From Terebella lapidaria (Eukaryota; Annelida; Polychaeta; Terebellida; Terebellidae): a stretch of 64,000 bases of DNA. The stretch's first letter is position 1; the number at the start of each line of letters is the position of its first letter. The position numbers and the translations under genes were made by a program. The DNA is taken from NCBI GenBank assembly GCA_949152475.1, contig OX424555.1, positions 17,192,868 through 17,256,867 on the forward strand, given 5' to 3'. Positions 33,570-45,578 of the stretch are shown piece by piece. The notes under the pieces were generated by a model. The model worked only from the letters and a program-made list of their open reading frames with translations, made no database searches and had not been told where the DNA came from.

Positions 33570-36153
33570 GCATTGATGGCATTGGCCCCGGGAGCCTCCC
33601 GCGGTGAGCCACTCGACCCTACGGATGATGAAGTGACGATCAATCCGAATCCGGCCTTCCGACCTTCCGGCCCTCGCTCAGTTGCCATGAGCGATACGGT
33701 TCCACTGTCGCAGGAGCAACAACCGTCCGGCCTTTTCGACTCCATCGGTGACCATTCGACCCTGAGATCGTCTTCGCCGCCCACCGACCTGGTGCAGGAG
33801 TTCCTAGACGAAGACCCGCTCGCGCCGTCACATACAGTAAGTGACATTCTGCGTGCACACGCTAGAGCGTACTCGGCCACGCCGGCTATAGCGACCCAGA
33901 AAAGTGACTTTGCCGACAGAAACTATACGCGCTCACGCCAAAAGAGCGAGCGTAGATCGTGATATCGACCCAGAACAATTAGCAGTGAACGTTCGGCCGG
34001 TAACCATAGACACGTCAATGGTTACGCACCCACCAAGTAACTCTCGGATACGACAGTGGGTTTGTCAGTCTGACAATGTTCCGGAACCGACCCCGCCGAA
34101 CGCTTACTCGGCCAATCGACCCCTGGCGCCGCCCATGACGCCGAGACAACACGACCCCGCGCCAGAAATGTACTCACGCATACCGACCGAGCCAACGGTG
34201 GTAGAGTACACACGACCCAGCCAGACGGGAGCGACATCCGAAGACATCCCGGAGACGACCGCTACCCGGATCGCGACGCCTCTACGACAACAACAACCCA
34301 GCGACACGATGACGGAATCTCGCGCCACCATGCGACAAGCGCGACCCCGACAAGCACCCTCGACATCAAGTCGCCGACCCTGCGACCCCGACACGCCGAC
34401 TTCCGACACACGCGCTCCCGCGCCGACCACGCACCGACCATCGCCGACTACCGGAGAACAACCGCGCTTCGATCCGTCACAAGATCAAGTTGTGTCTGCT
34501 CCGGCAGAAAGTGTTGTGCCAATGATCGGACCTCCGATCTCACAATCAGTCGGAAACACCATCGGATATGGTGTACCGCCAGTCGGATACCCTGGCGCAA
34601 CAAGCGGTGTTCCAAATGGAGTAGCTGTCGGATACTATTCCCCGCATGTCGGCTACGTGAACCCACCGCCCGGATATGGTGGCGTTCCCAGCGTGATAGC
34701 TGACACCGGCTATCATGGTGCACAACCCGGATTAGTGTACCATGGTGTAGGCCCAGATGGATCGGTATACCGATATCCACCACCGGCTGTATTCCCACCC
34801 TCAGTCGGGATACCATGGGTGACGCCTCCATACAGCCAACCGGCCCCCGCTGCACAAGCACCACACGACCCCAGTCACACGACGGCACCACCCGCCGCAT
34901 CGCTCGCCGTCTCCGCGACGACAGCACCGACCGCCCCCGCTAACGCGACCCCGATCGGCCCAGATACAACGGCTCCGGCGACTTCGGCTGTTCCGACTCC
35001 GACGGCCACTGCAGCGACTACATCAGTTGCGGTGAGTGTTGATACGCCCACGCCACAGAGACTCACGTCTGAGCCCCAAACGTTGGCTACGGCTAAAATG
35101 GCTCAATGGTGTGCGACCTTCAAGGAGGGCAATCTCACTCAATACATTCGGAGTTTCGAACAATTTACCGCGGCTTTCACTTACTCCGACCTCAACAAGA
35201 CGACGACCTTCCGGAGCACGCTGCGCGGCCGCGCTGAAGCGCTAGCTCTAAATATCCCGGTCGCGATTCCCTGGGAGGAGTTCCGTCGCCAACTTCTAGA
35301 GGGCTGGGAACCCGAGCCCCGTCGACAGTCCAAACGGGACGATTTTCCGTTCCTCAAGCGGGAACGAAAAGAGGACGCGGAACACTACATGGAGCGACTC
35401 CAAGCCCTGGCGGAGCAAGTGTTCGATGACGTTACGCCAGCGTCGCGGCAACAAACTGTAATTGCACAATTCGTTAACGGCCAATCCGACCCCATTGCCG
35501 ATAAACTGTGCGCTCTCACTTTTAACAGTTACAGTGAGGCACTTACGGCCGTTCTCAAAGTAGAGAGTCGTCAGCAGAGGACAGCCAGAGATTGACACCG
35601 AGGCACGCGACGTGCTGACATTTCCACAAGCGGATACGCGGAAGACGACCCTGTTAATGAAGAACTGTCTTGTGCCATGGGACAAGTCACTCAGGGGGAA
35701 ACACTAACCCCAGAGCAAATTGCGGCCTACTACGACCCCGCGGACAATGACACTACCGGCCTACAAGGTTGCGACGAACATTCAGTGCCGGCCAGCTCAC
35801 GCGAGTGGGTGGCTGAAGCTTTTCAGTGCGTCCTTAGTGACGAGAATGGACTATGTGAGGAAACGGCTATCTTTTCTGTCCTGCGAACAACGGCCCCGAT
35901 GAAAGGTGATCGACCCCCGCAACCCGGACGACCCATGGTTTGCTTCTTTTGCAAGAAGCCCGGCCATCGCTGGATGCGGTGCTTTCGGCTTAAGGATGTG
36001 CTAGTACGTAACGGCATGAAACCGCTAGCATTTCGGCCTAATGGTCCCGGTACTGACAGAAGGACAGCTCAAGTGTTGTCAGTACCTAACCAAACCGGTA
36101 ACCAAACTAAACCGGCCCCACCAACACCTCCGACCCCGTCGTCAAACCAGTAG
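33570..36153 (+). pseudogene. Ty3/gypsy gag region (fossil)
   Basis: A long Pro/Thr-rich N-terminal half with GYG/PVGYP-like repeats (about 34510-34830) is followed by a capsid-like helical segment (WCATFKEGNLTQYIRSFEQF from about 35106, then WEEFRRQLLEGWEP). Near 35941 comes a CCHC zinc knuckle. The size and order are those of a Ty3/gypsy Gag. It is treated as a broken fossil. Confidence 0.75.
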
Positions 36154-36407
36154 GGGAAGGTGCTGAGGAGCAAGGGCCTTCCAGACAACAGAACAACGTT
36201 CCCCGCTCCACATCTGCGGTTGTCACAACTACTGTACCGGTAACGACACCCATAACGACCCCGCAGCCGGCCCAGCCCACACCTCAACTCCTTGAAGGGG
36301 TGTGTACAAAATGTCAAGCTCCGACCCCGAAACCGGCCTCTTTTCATGAAGGGGTGTCCGCACCGTGACCACAACGGCCACCACGTGGAAACCGTCGTCC
36401 TGAAGGG

Positions 36408-39400
36408 GTGTCACCCCCGACCGCCAACGGCACCGGAACGGACAGCATGTCCGAGATTGAGTGGATCTCCGACGACGGAGGATTCTACGCCTTTCCGAGT
36501 GGACCGGAATCCAAACTGCCGCCTCTTCACACACTATTCAGGCCGCCGCCAGACGACCCCGAAATTCCGGCTGTCATCAACAACTCTAGCGCCACCAATT
36601 ACAAATGCTGGAAGTTGCCGGTACACGTCGGAAACAAGACGATAAAGGCTGTACTCGACTCCGGAGCGCAGATCTCCCTGCTCCGACGCGATCAGCTACG
36701 TCACGTCCCCGCCGACCAGCGACATTTGCGATCTACTTCGGCTATTATTCGTGACGTCACTGGATAGTCAAGCCCGATCGATGGACTGATCGATCTTTCA
36801 ATACAGGTCGGAACCAACCATATGGTCGTAACCTTTTGTGTGGCTGACATACATGACGACATGATTCTCGGCATGAACTTTTTCCGGCAAGCTCACGCTG
36901 TAGTGAATTACGGTGAAGGGACGATACAGGTATACAAGGAAATCCTGTTCGCACATAAAGACATTGAGGCCAACGTTGTCAGAATGGCCGTGCGACGAGC
37001 TATTACCGTCCCCGCACGCAGCGAAGCAATAGTGGAGCTGGTCCCGACTTCCCGAGTCCGAGTTCGACAACACCCGAGGATAGTCCAGCCACTTACGACC
37101 TTTCCCGAGGAAACCGACCTCATCATGGGGAGAACACTTATAACCCTGAATCGGCAGTGCGTAAAGGTGTCGGTAGTCAATCCAGCAGATACCGGCATTA
37201 CGCTCACCCGTTCCGACCCTGTCGCCATAGCAAGCCCTGTCGAAAGTGTCGTCGGAGCTCTGCCACGACCTGGAGAGGAGCCCGACCCGGCCACGGTAGA
37301 CGCCAGTCACTACCGCGACCTACCGCCACATCTACAAGAAATGGTGGATCGCGCCGGACTAGCGCCGAAACAGCATCGGCGTTGCGCCAACCTGGTTCAC
37401 CAATACCAGGACACATTCATGCACCCAGACGGCCAACTGGGACGGACCCAAGTCGTTCAGCATAGGATCGACACCGGCAACTCGGCCCCGATTCGACAAC
37501 GACAGCGACGCGTCCCTCAGGCGCAGCAAAGCATCATAGACGAGGAGGTCGACAAGATGCTCCGCTTGGGGTGTATTGAGCCCTCAGACTCGCCCTGGAG
37601 CGCACAGGTAGTGCTCGTGCGGAAGAAGAACGGACAAGTACGCTTCTGTGTCGACTATCGGCTCCTGAATGATGTCACCCGCAAGGACTCGTATCCCTTG
37701 CCCAACATTCAGGACACTCATGACGCCCTGGCAGGCGCCAACTACTTCTCGGCCCTAGACCTGGCCTCCGGCTACTGGCAGGTCGAAGTCGACCCCAGCG
37801 ACAGACCCAAGACTGCCTTCGCCACAAGGAAGGGACTTTATCAGTTTAAGGTCATGCCATTCGGCCTTAGCAACGCCCCGGCAACCTTCGAACGGCTTAT
37901 GGAAACCATACTCCGTGGTTACTTGTGGACCCGGTGTATGTGCTATCTCGACAACGTGATAGCTTACGGCAGAACATTCGATCAGGCACTCGCAAACCTG
38001 GAAGCGGTCCTGGATCGAATCAGATCGGCAGGCCTGAAACTTCAGCCCAAGAAGTGTGAGTTGTTCCAACGGGAAATCTTGTACTTAGGGTTCATAGTGA
38101 GCGGCCAAGGAATCCGAGTCGACCCCAACAAAGTTAAAGCCATCAGAGAATGGCCGACCCCGTGCGAGATCACCGACGTCAGGGCTTTCCTTGGTTTCGC
38201 CAACTACCACAGGCGATTCATCAAGGACTACGCTGAGATCGCTGAACCTCTCGTAGCGCTTACCCGAGGTGAATGCCACTTCACTTGGGGACCGGCCCAG
38301 CGACGAGCTTTCCAGCGACTCCGCGACGCCCTCATCAAGGCGCCAAAGCTCGCTCATCCGACCCAGAATCCGGAAGACTACTTCATCCTCGACACGGATG
38401 CAAGCGGCTTTGCTGTGGGAGGCGCCCTCTCACAAAGGGTTAACGGGAAGGAGATCCCCATCGGGTTCGCCAGTAAAACCCTTTCCCGGACCCAGCGGAA
38501 CTATTGCACCACCTATCGGGAACTACTGGCAGTAGTTGAGATGGTGCAACACTATCGGCACTACCTCTGGGGTAGGAAATTCCTCCTCCGGACCGAACAT
38601 AGCTCGCTGAGGTGGCTGAAAAATTACAGCGACGCCGACGGCTTGCTCGCTAGGTGGCTCGCCAAGCTACAGCAGTATGACTTTCGGATAGAGCATCGAC
38701 CCGGTAAACTACACGGTAACGCCGACGGCCTGTCACGGTGCCACAGTTGTAAACACCAAGACTGTCCCGGACGACTCGTCACACCTCCGACCGACCCAGA
38801 AACAAGTTCCGGAGAACTTCCAGTTCGTCGGATAACTGTTGTTCCGACCCAGACAAGGGCAGACCTCCTGGACAGTGATTCAATAACATCACCGGTCTTG
38901 CCCCAGCTAGTTTCGGCATGCCAAGTTGTTCGAGTCCGTGCTTTGGACGCCACACTTGATGGACAAAAGTGGCTTTCGGACTATTCGACCCAGGACATTG
39001 TCGCGGCACAGCAAGCCGACCCCAGCGTCGGAAAAGTGCGGCAATGGATGTTAGCCGGCACCAAGCCCGACTCTAGAGAAGTCGCCCGCCAAGGAGAGGA
39101 GGTAAAGACACTTGTTTCCCGCTGGAACCTCCTGGCACTACAAGACGGAGTGCTGGTTCGACATATAAAACCCGACCCCGCCGGACGGCCTGTGGTGCAA
39201 ACCGTGCTCCCCGTAGCACTCAGGACACAAGTTCTGCACCAACTACACGACCTGAAGATTGTCGGACATCTCGGCATACAGCGTACCATTGAGAGAGTCA
39301 GGCGCCGATTCTACTGGCCCGGCTTGGCGCTGGACGTCGCCCGCTGGTGTGCCCGCTGCCCGCAATGTGTGACCCGCAAGGGTAAACCGGCCCCAAAAAG

Positions 39401-39617
39401 ATCGCCCCTGACACAGCTACCGACAGGAGCGCCGTTCGACAGAATAGCGATGGACATCCTCGACACCCACAAAGTCACGGGAAGAGGCCATCGGTATGTA
39501 CTAGTCGTGTCGGACTACTTTACGAAGTACACTGACGCCTGCACGACCAAATCGACCCAAACGCAACGCACGCAAACCGGCCCGCTACAGATAACCCCGG
39601 CCTTGTTATCTGATTGA
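36408..39617 (+). pseudogene. Ty3/gypsy pol region (fossil)
   Basis: Protease, reverse transcriptase, RNase H and the first part of integrase are recognisable in that order (for example DSGA near 36659, VRFCVDYRLLND near 37640, LDTDASGFAVGGALSQ near 38390, GHLGIQRTIERV and CPQC near 39270-39370). The integrase core is incomplete at its downstream end. Broken. Confidence 0.85.
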
Positions 39618-41045
39618 TATCATTGATGATGAATTATGCATGTCTAATGGACTATGATGTCATGTCTTTCCCAATAATAATATATTATATTACAATAACA
39701 ATATATGCATTTAATATGTACAAGATGTCAGTGAGGCAAATTCGATATATACACACTAGATATGATATTATAATTATGATGCTGGTGAAAAATTGGTTGC
39801 ATTATGATATGTGTTTCGACCCCGTATAACATGTACCATTGATCAAGGCGTATGTTACGCAACGACTAATATTATCATGTAAAGCTTCCATCCATGTGCC
39901 AGCCGAAGAGGATAATAACCAGTCACACCGTGAGTAAGGCCACTTAGTTGTCGAAGAGGTGATAGTGTGATTCGTTCCGGAGTATGCGTCGACAGAGCCT
40001 CTACTCACTCCATGTAATATTCGGAGGAACGGCCCAGTGGTACGGGAACCAGTCACTACATAGCTATCATGCCAAGATGCGGCCTGTCACCAAATTCATC
40101 ACCCCGAAATATTCAAAGCGCCGCGGTGTGACCGACCCAGTTCATTGCAATTTCGACCCCTACAATATTTGCGGCCCCGTCGTCCTGTGAACTGGCTGAA
40201 AATGAATGGAACGATGTCCGCCCCTGTGAGTGATTGATTTTCATATCTCAGCCTTTAATAACTGTGTGTCGTCTGTGAAACAGCAATTCGACCCCGTAGT
40301 TTATTGTGCGCTAATTTGTGGGAGAAGGAACGATAGACTGATTAGTTCACAAGGCACGCACGAGCGCTAATAAACATTTTAGCTGTTTACAGCACCCACA
40401 TGAAATCTCCCCTGATAAAGACAATAGTGAGTCGTCGGGCAAAAAGAGCCCAGTAATTCGAACAGTCGACTAGTATAAATAGACAATGATTCGGAACGAG
40501 TTATCCAGGGGACGGCAGATGGACATACGGAAATCTGGACAGTGTGAGGACACCCCTACTGTCGTAATGGACTGACCCAAGAGGTCAGAGAAGGATCGCT
40601 CTGCGTTTCCTTGACGACGGCCCCGCCTTGCTGTGTGTACGCTTGGAACAATGATACATAGCGTAAAGACGTTTTCTATATAGATCGAGAGCGCCCCCCG
40701 GCCCAGTTCTAAGAATCGAGATGCTGTCAGCATCTTTGTGTACGGCAGTGAAGATTAGCGGCAATCAGGTCATTCGTGCCTGAGACTTTGGAGGAGAAGG
40801 ACTGTTGTCGAAAGTTTCAGATACCAGAATACGGACTATTGATTACCAAAAACTGTGCTAATCGTAGATAATTGTCGGCTTATAAACTTTAACATTGTTC
40901 AAATCCTGGTCATAAGACTTTGGGAAATAATTCGGCTTTGATTATCGGCATTTGAACTAGGCTGGTTTTGAAGAAATCCGGACTCTGTTACAACCAGCCT
41001 AGTCAGTACTTGGGAAGTACTTCGACTTGATCTCGGCCCGTCAGC
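39618..41045 (+). other. non-coding spacer inside the LTR element
   Basis: About 1.4 kb between pol and the extra ORF region with no recognisable domain. It still carries the CGACCC/CGGCCC motif of the rest of the element (for example near 39819, 40132, 40157 and 40293). Confidence 0.5.
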
Positions 41046-43511
41046 ATGGCTGACAAACCCGGAGACGACCGGGAAAATGGCGACCCAGGCGAAAATCGGC
41101 CCCGCACAGTCAAGTTGGACGGCGATAATATCACCGTCCAAGTAGTCGACACCGGGGATGAATCGGATCATCCCATAATCGTCCCCGACAACGAAACTTC
41201 GTCCGGCCCCGACTCGCAGCCTGAGCAGCGCGACCCAGTCACGCTCAGCGACACGGCGAGTGGTTCAGAGAAGGGAGCACGACCCAAAACGGCCCTGGAC
41301 AAGTTGGCGCAACGAGGAGAGCGCCATACACCGAGCCCGACTCCGGACGACATTTTTAACGTCGACCCCGAACGCTTCCGCCGACTCGAGGAGGGCGGAA
41401 GTATCGTCCAGCGTGCGATTGAAGCACGACAAGCGACCCAGGAGGCTCAGCGAGTCGCTACGGCGAGCTGCCAACCCGACCCAACGAATCAAGTGATCGC
41501 CCCGATCGCTCCGGCCCCGACTTCACCCGCTTCCAGTTCAGCGGTAGCACGACCTGCGGCCTCCCGTTCTCCAAACAAGAGAACTTACACTTTTTTTCAA
41601 GAAGAAACATGGAGCGGGTGCCCGTTCGACATCGAGCAGTTCATCGCGCTCTAGTGGCGGATCTGCTATTTCGGCCCCGACTTCGACTTTCCATCGGCAA
41701 GTGGCGGAACTGATGGAACTGGTGCCACCTCCCGTGACACCTTACGGAACTCGGCCCATAGACTGGAACAAGGTTCCACTCAACAAGCGAAATCGAAGCG
41801 CTGGATACGGCCATATCCACAATTTCGATGAGCAGTCGACCCTGTCGGAGGAAAACCTCCTCACTTTGGCTCCGCTACAGCGTGGAGACGGCCGCTACGA
41901 GTGCCCCTTCTGCATCGGCGAAGAGGAAGGAGCAGGAGAGCGACAGTGGTCCTCTGTACCACGACGCGGACCTTTCCGGACGGCCCAGAACCTCGACGCA
42001 CACGTTTTGGCGTACCACTTCCCGTTCCTACGCTACTTCGTGTGCCCGGCCCGCGACAACTTCCGGACATTGGCCCAGGAGGAGATGTTCCGGCATCTGT
42101 CTCAAGCGACCCCGCAACACGTAACGTCGTTCCCATTCTATCAGGAAGGACGACTATCGGCATCCGGCCCCATGCTCGTCAGGTTCGCGCTACGCTGCAG
42201 AGTCGACATGCAGCCGAACCCGAATTATCGACCCCCAAGAGTTCCGGCCAACATCCCGATCTTCAGGAGGGATGTCAACACCGTCCTGACGTTCGGCATC
42301 TGGCACATGGCGCCAGAGCTCTTTGAGCAATATCCGCCCAACTCGGCCCCGGAAGTGCAGCAGATACTCCGTCGACTGGAGTACAATCGTGCTTCGACCC
42401 CGGCAGATGAAATTCGGCTAACTCGCATGGTCAGTGACATTGAAACCATGAACACGCGGGTTCGAGTACGACGACCCAGCACGATTTTCTTCGTCCGGCC
42501 CATCAACTACCAGACAACATCGGTGAGCACGGCGGAGGAAATCCCGACAACGACCACCGGTGTTTCGGCCTCGGCAGTCGTCACGACGGCTTCGTTCGCG
42601 TCAGTGGCATCGCCAGCGACAACCCGACCGGTCACCACAGTGACATCCTCGACCCCGTCCAGAGCTCGGCCTTCGGACATCATACCCAGGCGGATGGTTG
42701 TGGAGCGGCCCACGGGCTCTAAAGTCACGGACTACCGAGTCCGTGAGGGATTAGTCCCTCCACCTGAGGAGTATCCGCCACTCCCAAGTCGACCCCTGAA
42801 TACCACACCGGTATCTGCATCACCCGGCAAGGAGACTCCTGAACCAAAGAGTCCAGCTGAGGATCGGCCGCCTCCACTCAGGGAGATCGCACCCGGGTCT
42901 CCTGTGCGTACGTCCCCGACACAGTTTTCGACCCCGGAATCCTCACCAGAGCCTTCGCGACGGATGGTGGAACCCATCCCGCTCCCGCCGTACCTCACGG
43001 AGGAAGTGGAGCCTCTGCGCTCAGTCCCGACACGCGGCACTGACAGAGATCGACCCCGACTTCAAGTAGACGACCCTGAACAACTCGAGTCGCTCCACAG
43101 GGATCTCGGGAGTACCTGTCGGCCCTGGACCACCACATCAGACAGGCAGAATACAACGGCCTGTCTGTCGGCTTTGGGATGGGAGCTCTGCATGAGCGCC
43201 ACCAGCCCACGTTCCCGGACACCCTGTCCGAGGAGAATCTGCGGCTTCGAGTCCGTGTGACTCAGTTGGAGGATCAAGTCGCCCACCAACAACAAGAGAT
43301 CACTCGGCTTCAAGCGACTTCGACCCCGACGCCATTGGAAGCACAAGCTCCGTCGACCCCGACCACACCGACCATCCCGGGGGAGTTGTTGGCCACAATC
43401 GTGTCCATCTTGCCCAGACTGCCCCCGGATGAACAGCTACAGCTGATGCGGCAGGCATCGCCAGCGGCCCCGCCTCCTCCCGCCAGCAGGCGCGAACGGG
43501 AGGGCAAGTGA
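41046..43511 (+). pseudogene. extra 3' ORF region of the LTR element (fossil)
   Basis: Long open reading downstream of pol, in the position where env would lie. It shows no signal peptide, transmembrane segment or fusion motif. The first part is acidic and Pro/Thr-rich (starts MADKPGDDRENGDPGENRP). The second has a possible zinc-binding patch (YECPFCIGEEEG, then LDAHVLAYHF and RYFVCPARDNF, about 41895-42060). It ends in a Pro-rich tail with a short coiled-coil-like stretch (LRLRVRVTQLEDQVAHQQQE, about 43230-43300). It is not a known env. I cannot name it. Confidence 0.6.
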
Positions 43512-44035
43512 AGTTTCGTCCCTGAACTGTTCGGCCCCTTGAACGCGGCCCCAACCGGTAGTGACCAAACAAATCCTGGTCACGGTAAATATCTATGCTG
43601 TAAATAGTTGTACATATACATTTAATATCCTAGTCATGGCATTTCGTTTTTATACATGTGATTTAGTTAAGTTTAATCTTCATTTTATTTCAGTTTAATA
43701 GACTCTTAAAGTTATAGTTCCGTTTCGCTTTGAAACGTCGAGGAGTTTTGTTTATCATTCCATATCTTACATTCCATTCTTCATCAGTCATTGTTATGAA
43801 TGTATTTGTAAATGTATCATCGTAGTGACTGCTGACGGACTGACCGCTGACGTTTATTTTGACGGTTAGGAAATTTTTATTGTATGAAGTGTTTTCTCAT
43901 TTCGCGCGGCGTGTGTGTGTGAGTGTTTTTGGGTTTGACCTTTAGGACTTCTTAGCTTTTTATTGTTTAGTTTTTGGCGACGGTAGGGTCCGGGGAGGGT
44001 AATCCCGAGGGCGTAGGATTAATGAAGGGGTGTTA

Positions 44036-44793
44036 TGTAGTAATTTTAGCGACTGTTACTCCCGTCCCTCCCGCGCACTACACATTTCCACAACAAACAT
44101 TCATTCTACATGACTTACATACAGGACAAGTACACACTATACGATCACAAGCATAAACTCCATGTAGTCATGGTTACACACACAGGTCAAACCACGCACC
44201 TGCGGCCCCACTTGTTCAGTACACTCGGCCCCGTATACTCGGCCTTGACCTTCACATGCACTGACTTCTAAACATAGAACTTGACACACATACCCCACAC
44301 ATCACGTGCACAGATACAGGCATTACAAGTATTGACACGAGCCGGGGAAACCCACTTTCCCGGTGACATCAACGCATTGCAGCATACATTCGACCAATCA
44401 CAACACCGCATACACTTGGCGGGAAATTACACAAGCACATGATCTCTCGGCCCCAGTTATCTGCGCAGAAGAGTAGTAGAAATCCCAGTGACAGGACGTG
44501 TAAAATAGAGCTCCTGAAAAAAGACTGTCGATATTAATATACGAACTAAATACAAGTGATTTATAAACTGTTGGATATATGTGCAAAGTATAAAAAGGAC
44601 TATAATAGGAATATATTCGACTGGACAGTAGGTACCGAAACAGTAGGTGAGAGTGCGGCCCTAATTGTGAGCGAGTGTGCCATCGGAACTTATCGCCACA
44701 ATAAACAGTTAAATTGAAACTGCCGGCTTTATTGAATCACACGACGACCCAGTTAAATCGGCTTGATATCGGCCGTGAACGATATTCTTCACA
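44036..44793 (+). repeat. right LTR of the Ty3/gypsy element
   Basis: Same ends as the left LTR. A purine-rich tract (GAAGGGG) lies just before it, as expected for plus-strand priming. Confidence 0.9.
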
Positions 44794-45080
44794 TAAGTTT
44801 GCCATCCCGAAGACAGTCCGGAGAACATTTGCGGACCGTGCGTTCTCCGTATCTGCAGCAGTCAACTGGAATCAACTACCAAGTGACATTAGGAACATTC
44901 AACTCTTTCAAACTTTTAAACGTGCACTCAAATCCCATTATTTTAGTCAAGCTTTCTTACCTCACAACCAGTAAAGTTTTATCATTATACATTTCATTTA
45001 AATGTACAGCGCCGCTGATTACATGTGTAATGTATAAATGTGCGCTATATCAAATGTTAATAAATGTAAATGTAAATGTT

Positions 45081-45205
45081 CAAAATGACTGCCACTTACA
45101 GACCAACGTGATTCAAGGGCAACATCACATGAGCATGTATGGGGATCCAACTGATGACTTTCATTGCATTGAACATATTTCGAGAAAATAACTGCCAAAT
45201 TAAAT
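45081..45205 (+). repeat. direct repeat, copy 3 (partial)
   Basis: Matches the middle of the repeats at 26738 and 28270 (CAAAATGACTGCCACTTACA onward) and stops at AACTGCCAAAT. It lies directly after the 3' tail of the LINE. Confidence 0.7.
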
Positions 45206-45349
45206 AACTTGAAGAAGTAGTAGTTGAAGAAGTAGTTGGGCCGTTGGACGTTATCATGTAATATGGGTATAAAGAGAGTGCTGATGGTCATCTGGTGACA
45301 CTAGCCCCAGGAGCTGTTCTTATTTCATTTTAGGGGGCGGCTTCAATGA

Positions 45350-45578
45350 CCGATGGAATATACAAATATGCCGCAAAAGTACTGGGAAAGAAATAAAAAA
45401 AAAAACGCTCATTGTATATGACATTTATTAATCCATGTTTCTTTGATAATCCATGTGTATAATCATATCATAACTTGAACGAAATTAAACATTATGGCAC
45501 TGTTTCTACATAAAATTACTGTTTCCATTTAGTAATGAATAATTGAATGAGGGCACATTTCAGATAGTATGTTATGTT
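45350..45578 (-). other. 3' untranslated flank of the third NTF2-like gene
   Basis: Matches 1-229 and 10800-11002. A minus-strand AATAAA is present near 45425 and may serve as polyadenylation signal. Confidence 0.5.

Larger units (their letters stand above)
32760..44793 (+). mobile_element. Ty3/gypsy LTR retrotransposon fossil, young
   Basis: The LTRs (TG...CA) are 32760-33511 and 44036-44793, flanked by a 4-bp repeat TAAG (32756-32759 and 44794-44797). They differ at roughly ten places in about 755 bp, so the insertion is recent. A primer-binding site beginning TGGCGCC follows the left LTR. Parts in order: Pro-rich gag (about 33570-36150) with a CCHC knuckle (CFFCKKPGHRWMRC, about 35941), protease (LDSGAQISLL, about 36653), reverse transcriptase (about 37500-38100, VDYRLLN and MPFGLSNAPATF), RNase H (about 38380-38740), integrase HHCC and core start (about 39230-39610), non-coding spacer, and an extra ORF region (41046-43511). 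The copy is broken in several places. It interrupts the LINE at 32759/44798. GC content is far above its surroundings. Confidence 0.9.
28687..45080 (+). mobile_element. L2/CR1-type LINE, split by two later insertions
   Basis: LINE segments are 28687-30018, 31558-32759 and 44798-45080. The first holds an AP endonuclease part (VIYRPPYS, SGDFNIHVN, SGNTLDLIITR, ISDHC) without its N-terminus, in more than one frame. The second holds reverse transcriptase (LNNYRPVNNLPYISKIVE, VDLSAAFDTVDH, VPQGSICGP, YADDHSLY) and the LHWLPIAYRSRFKLACLAFH tail. The third completes the C-terminus (FADRAFSVSAAVNWNQLPSD) and ends in TAAATG repeats. The order of motifs is typical of the L2/CR1 side of the Jockey group. 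Frames are shifted between ORF pieces, so the copy is dead. Confidence 0.8.

Noticed and set aside
33455-39289. Long minus-strand open frames opposite the LTR element
   Set aside because: They are GC-rich shadows of the plus-strand gag and pol. None shows a domain of its own.
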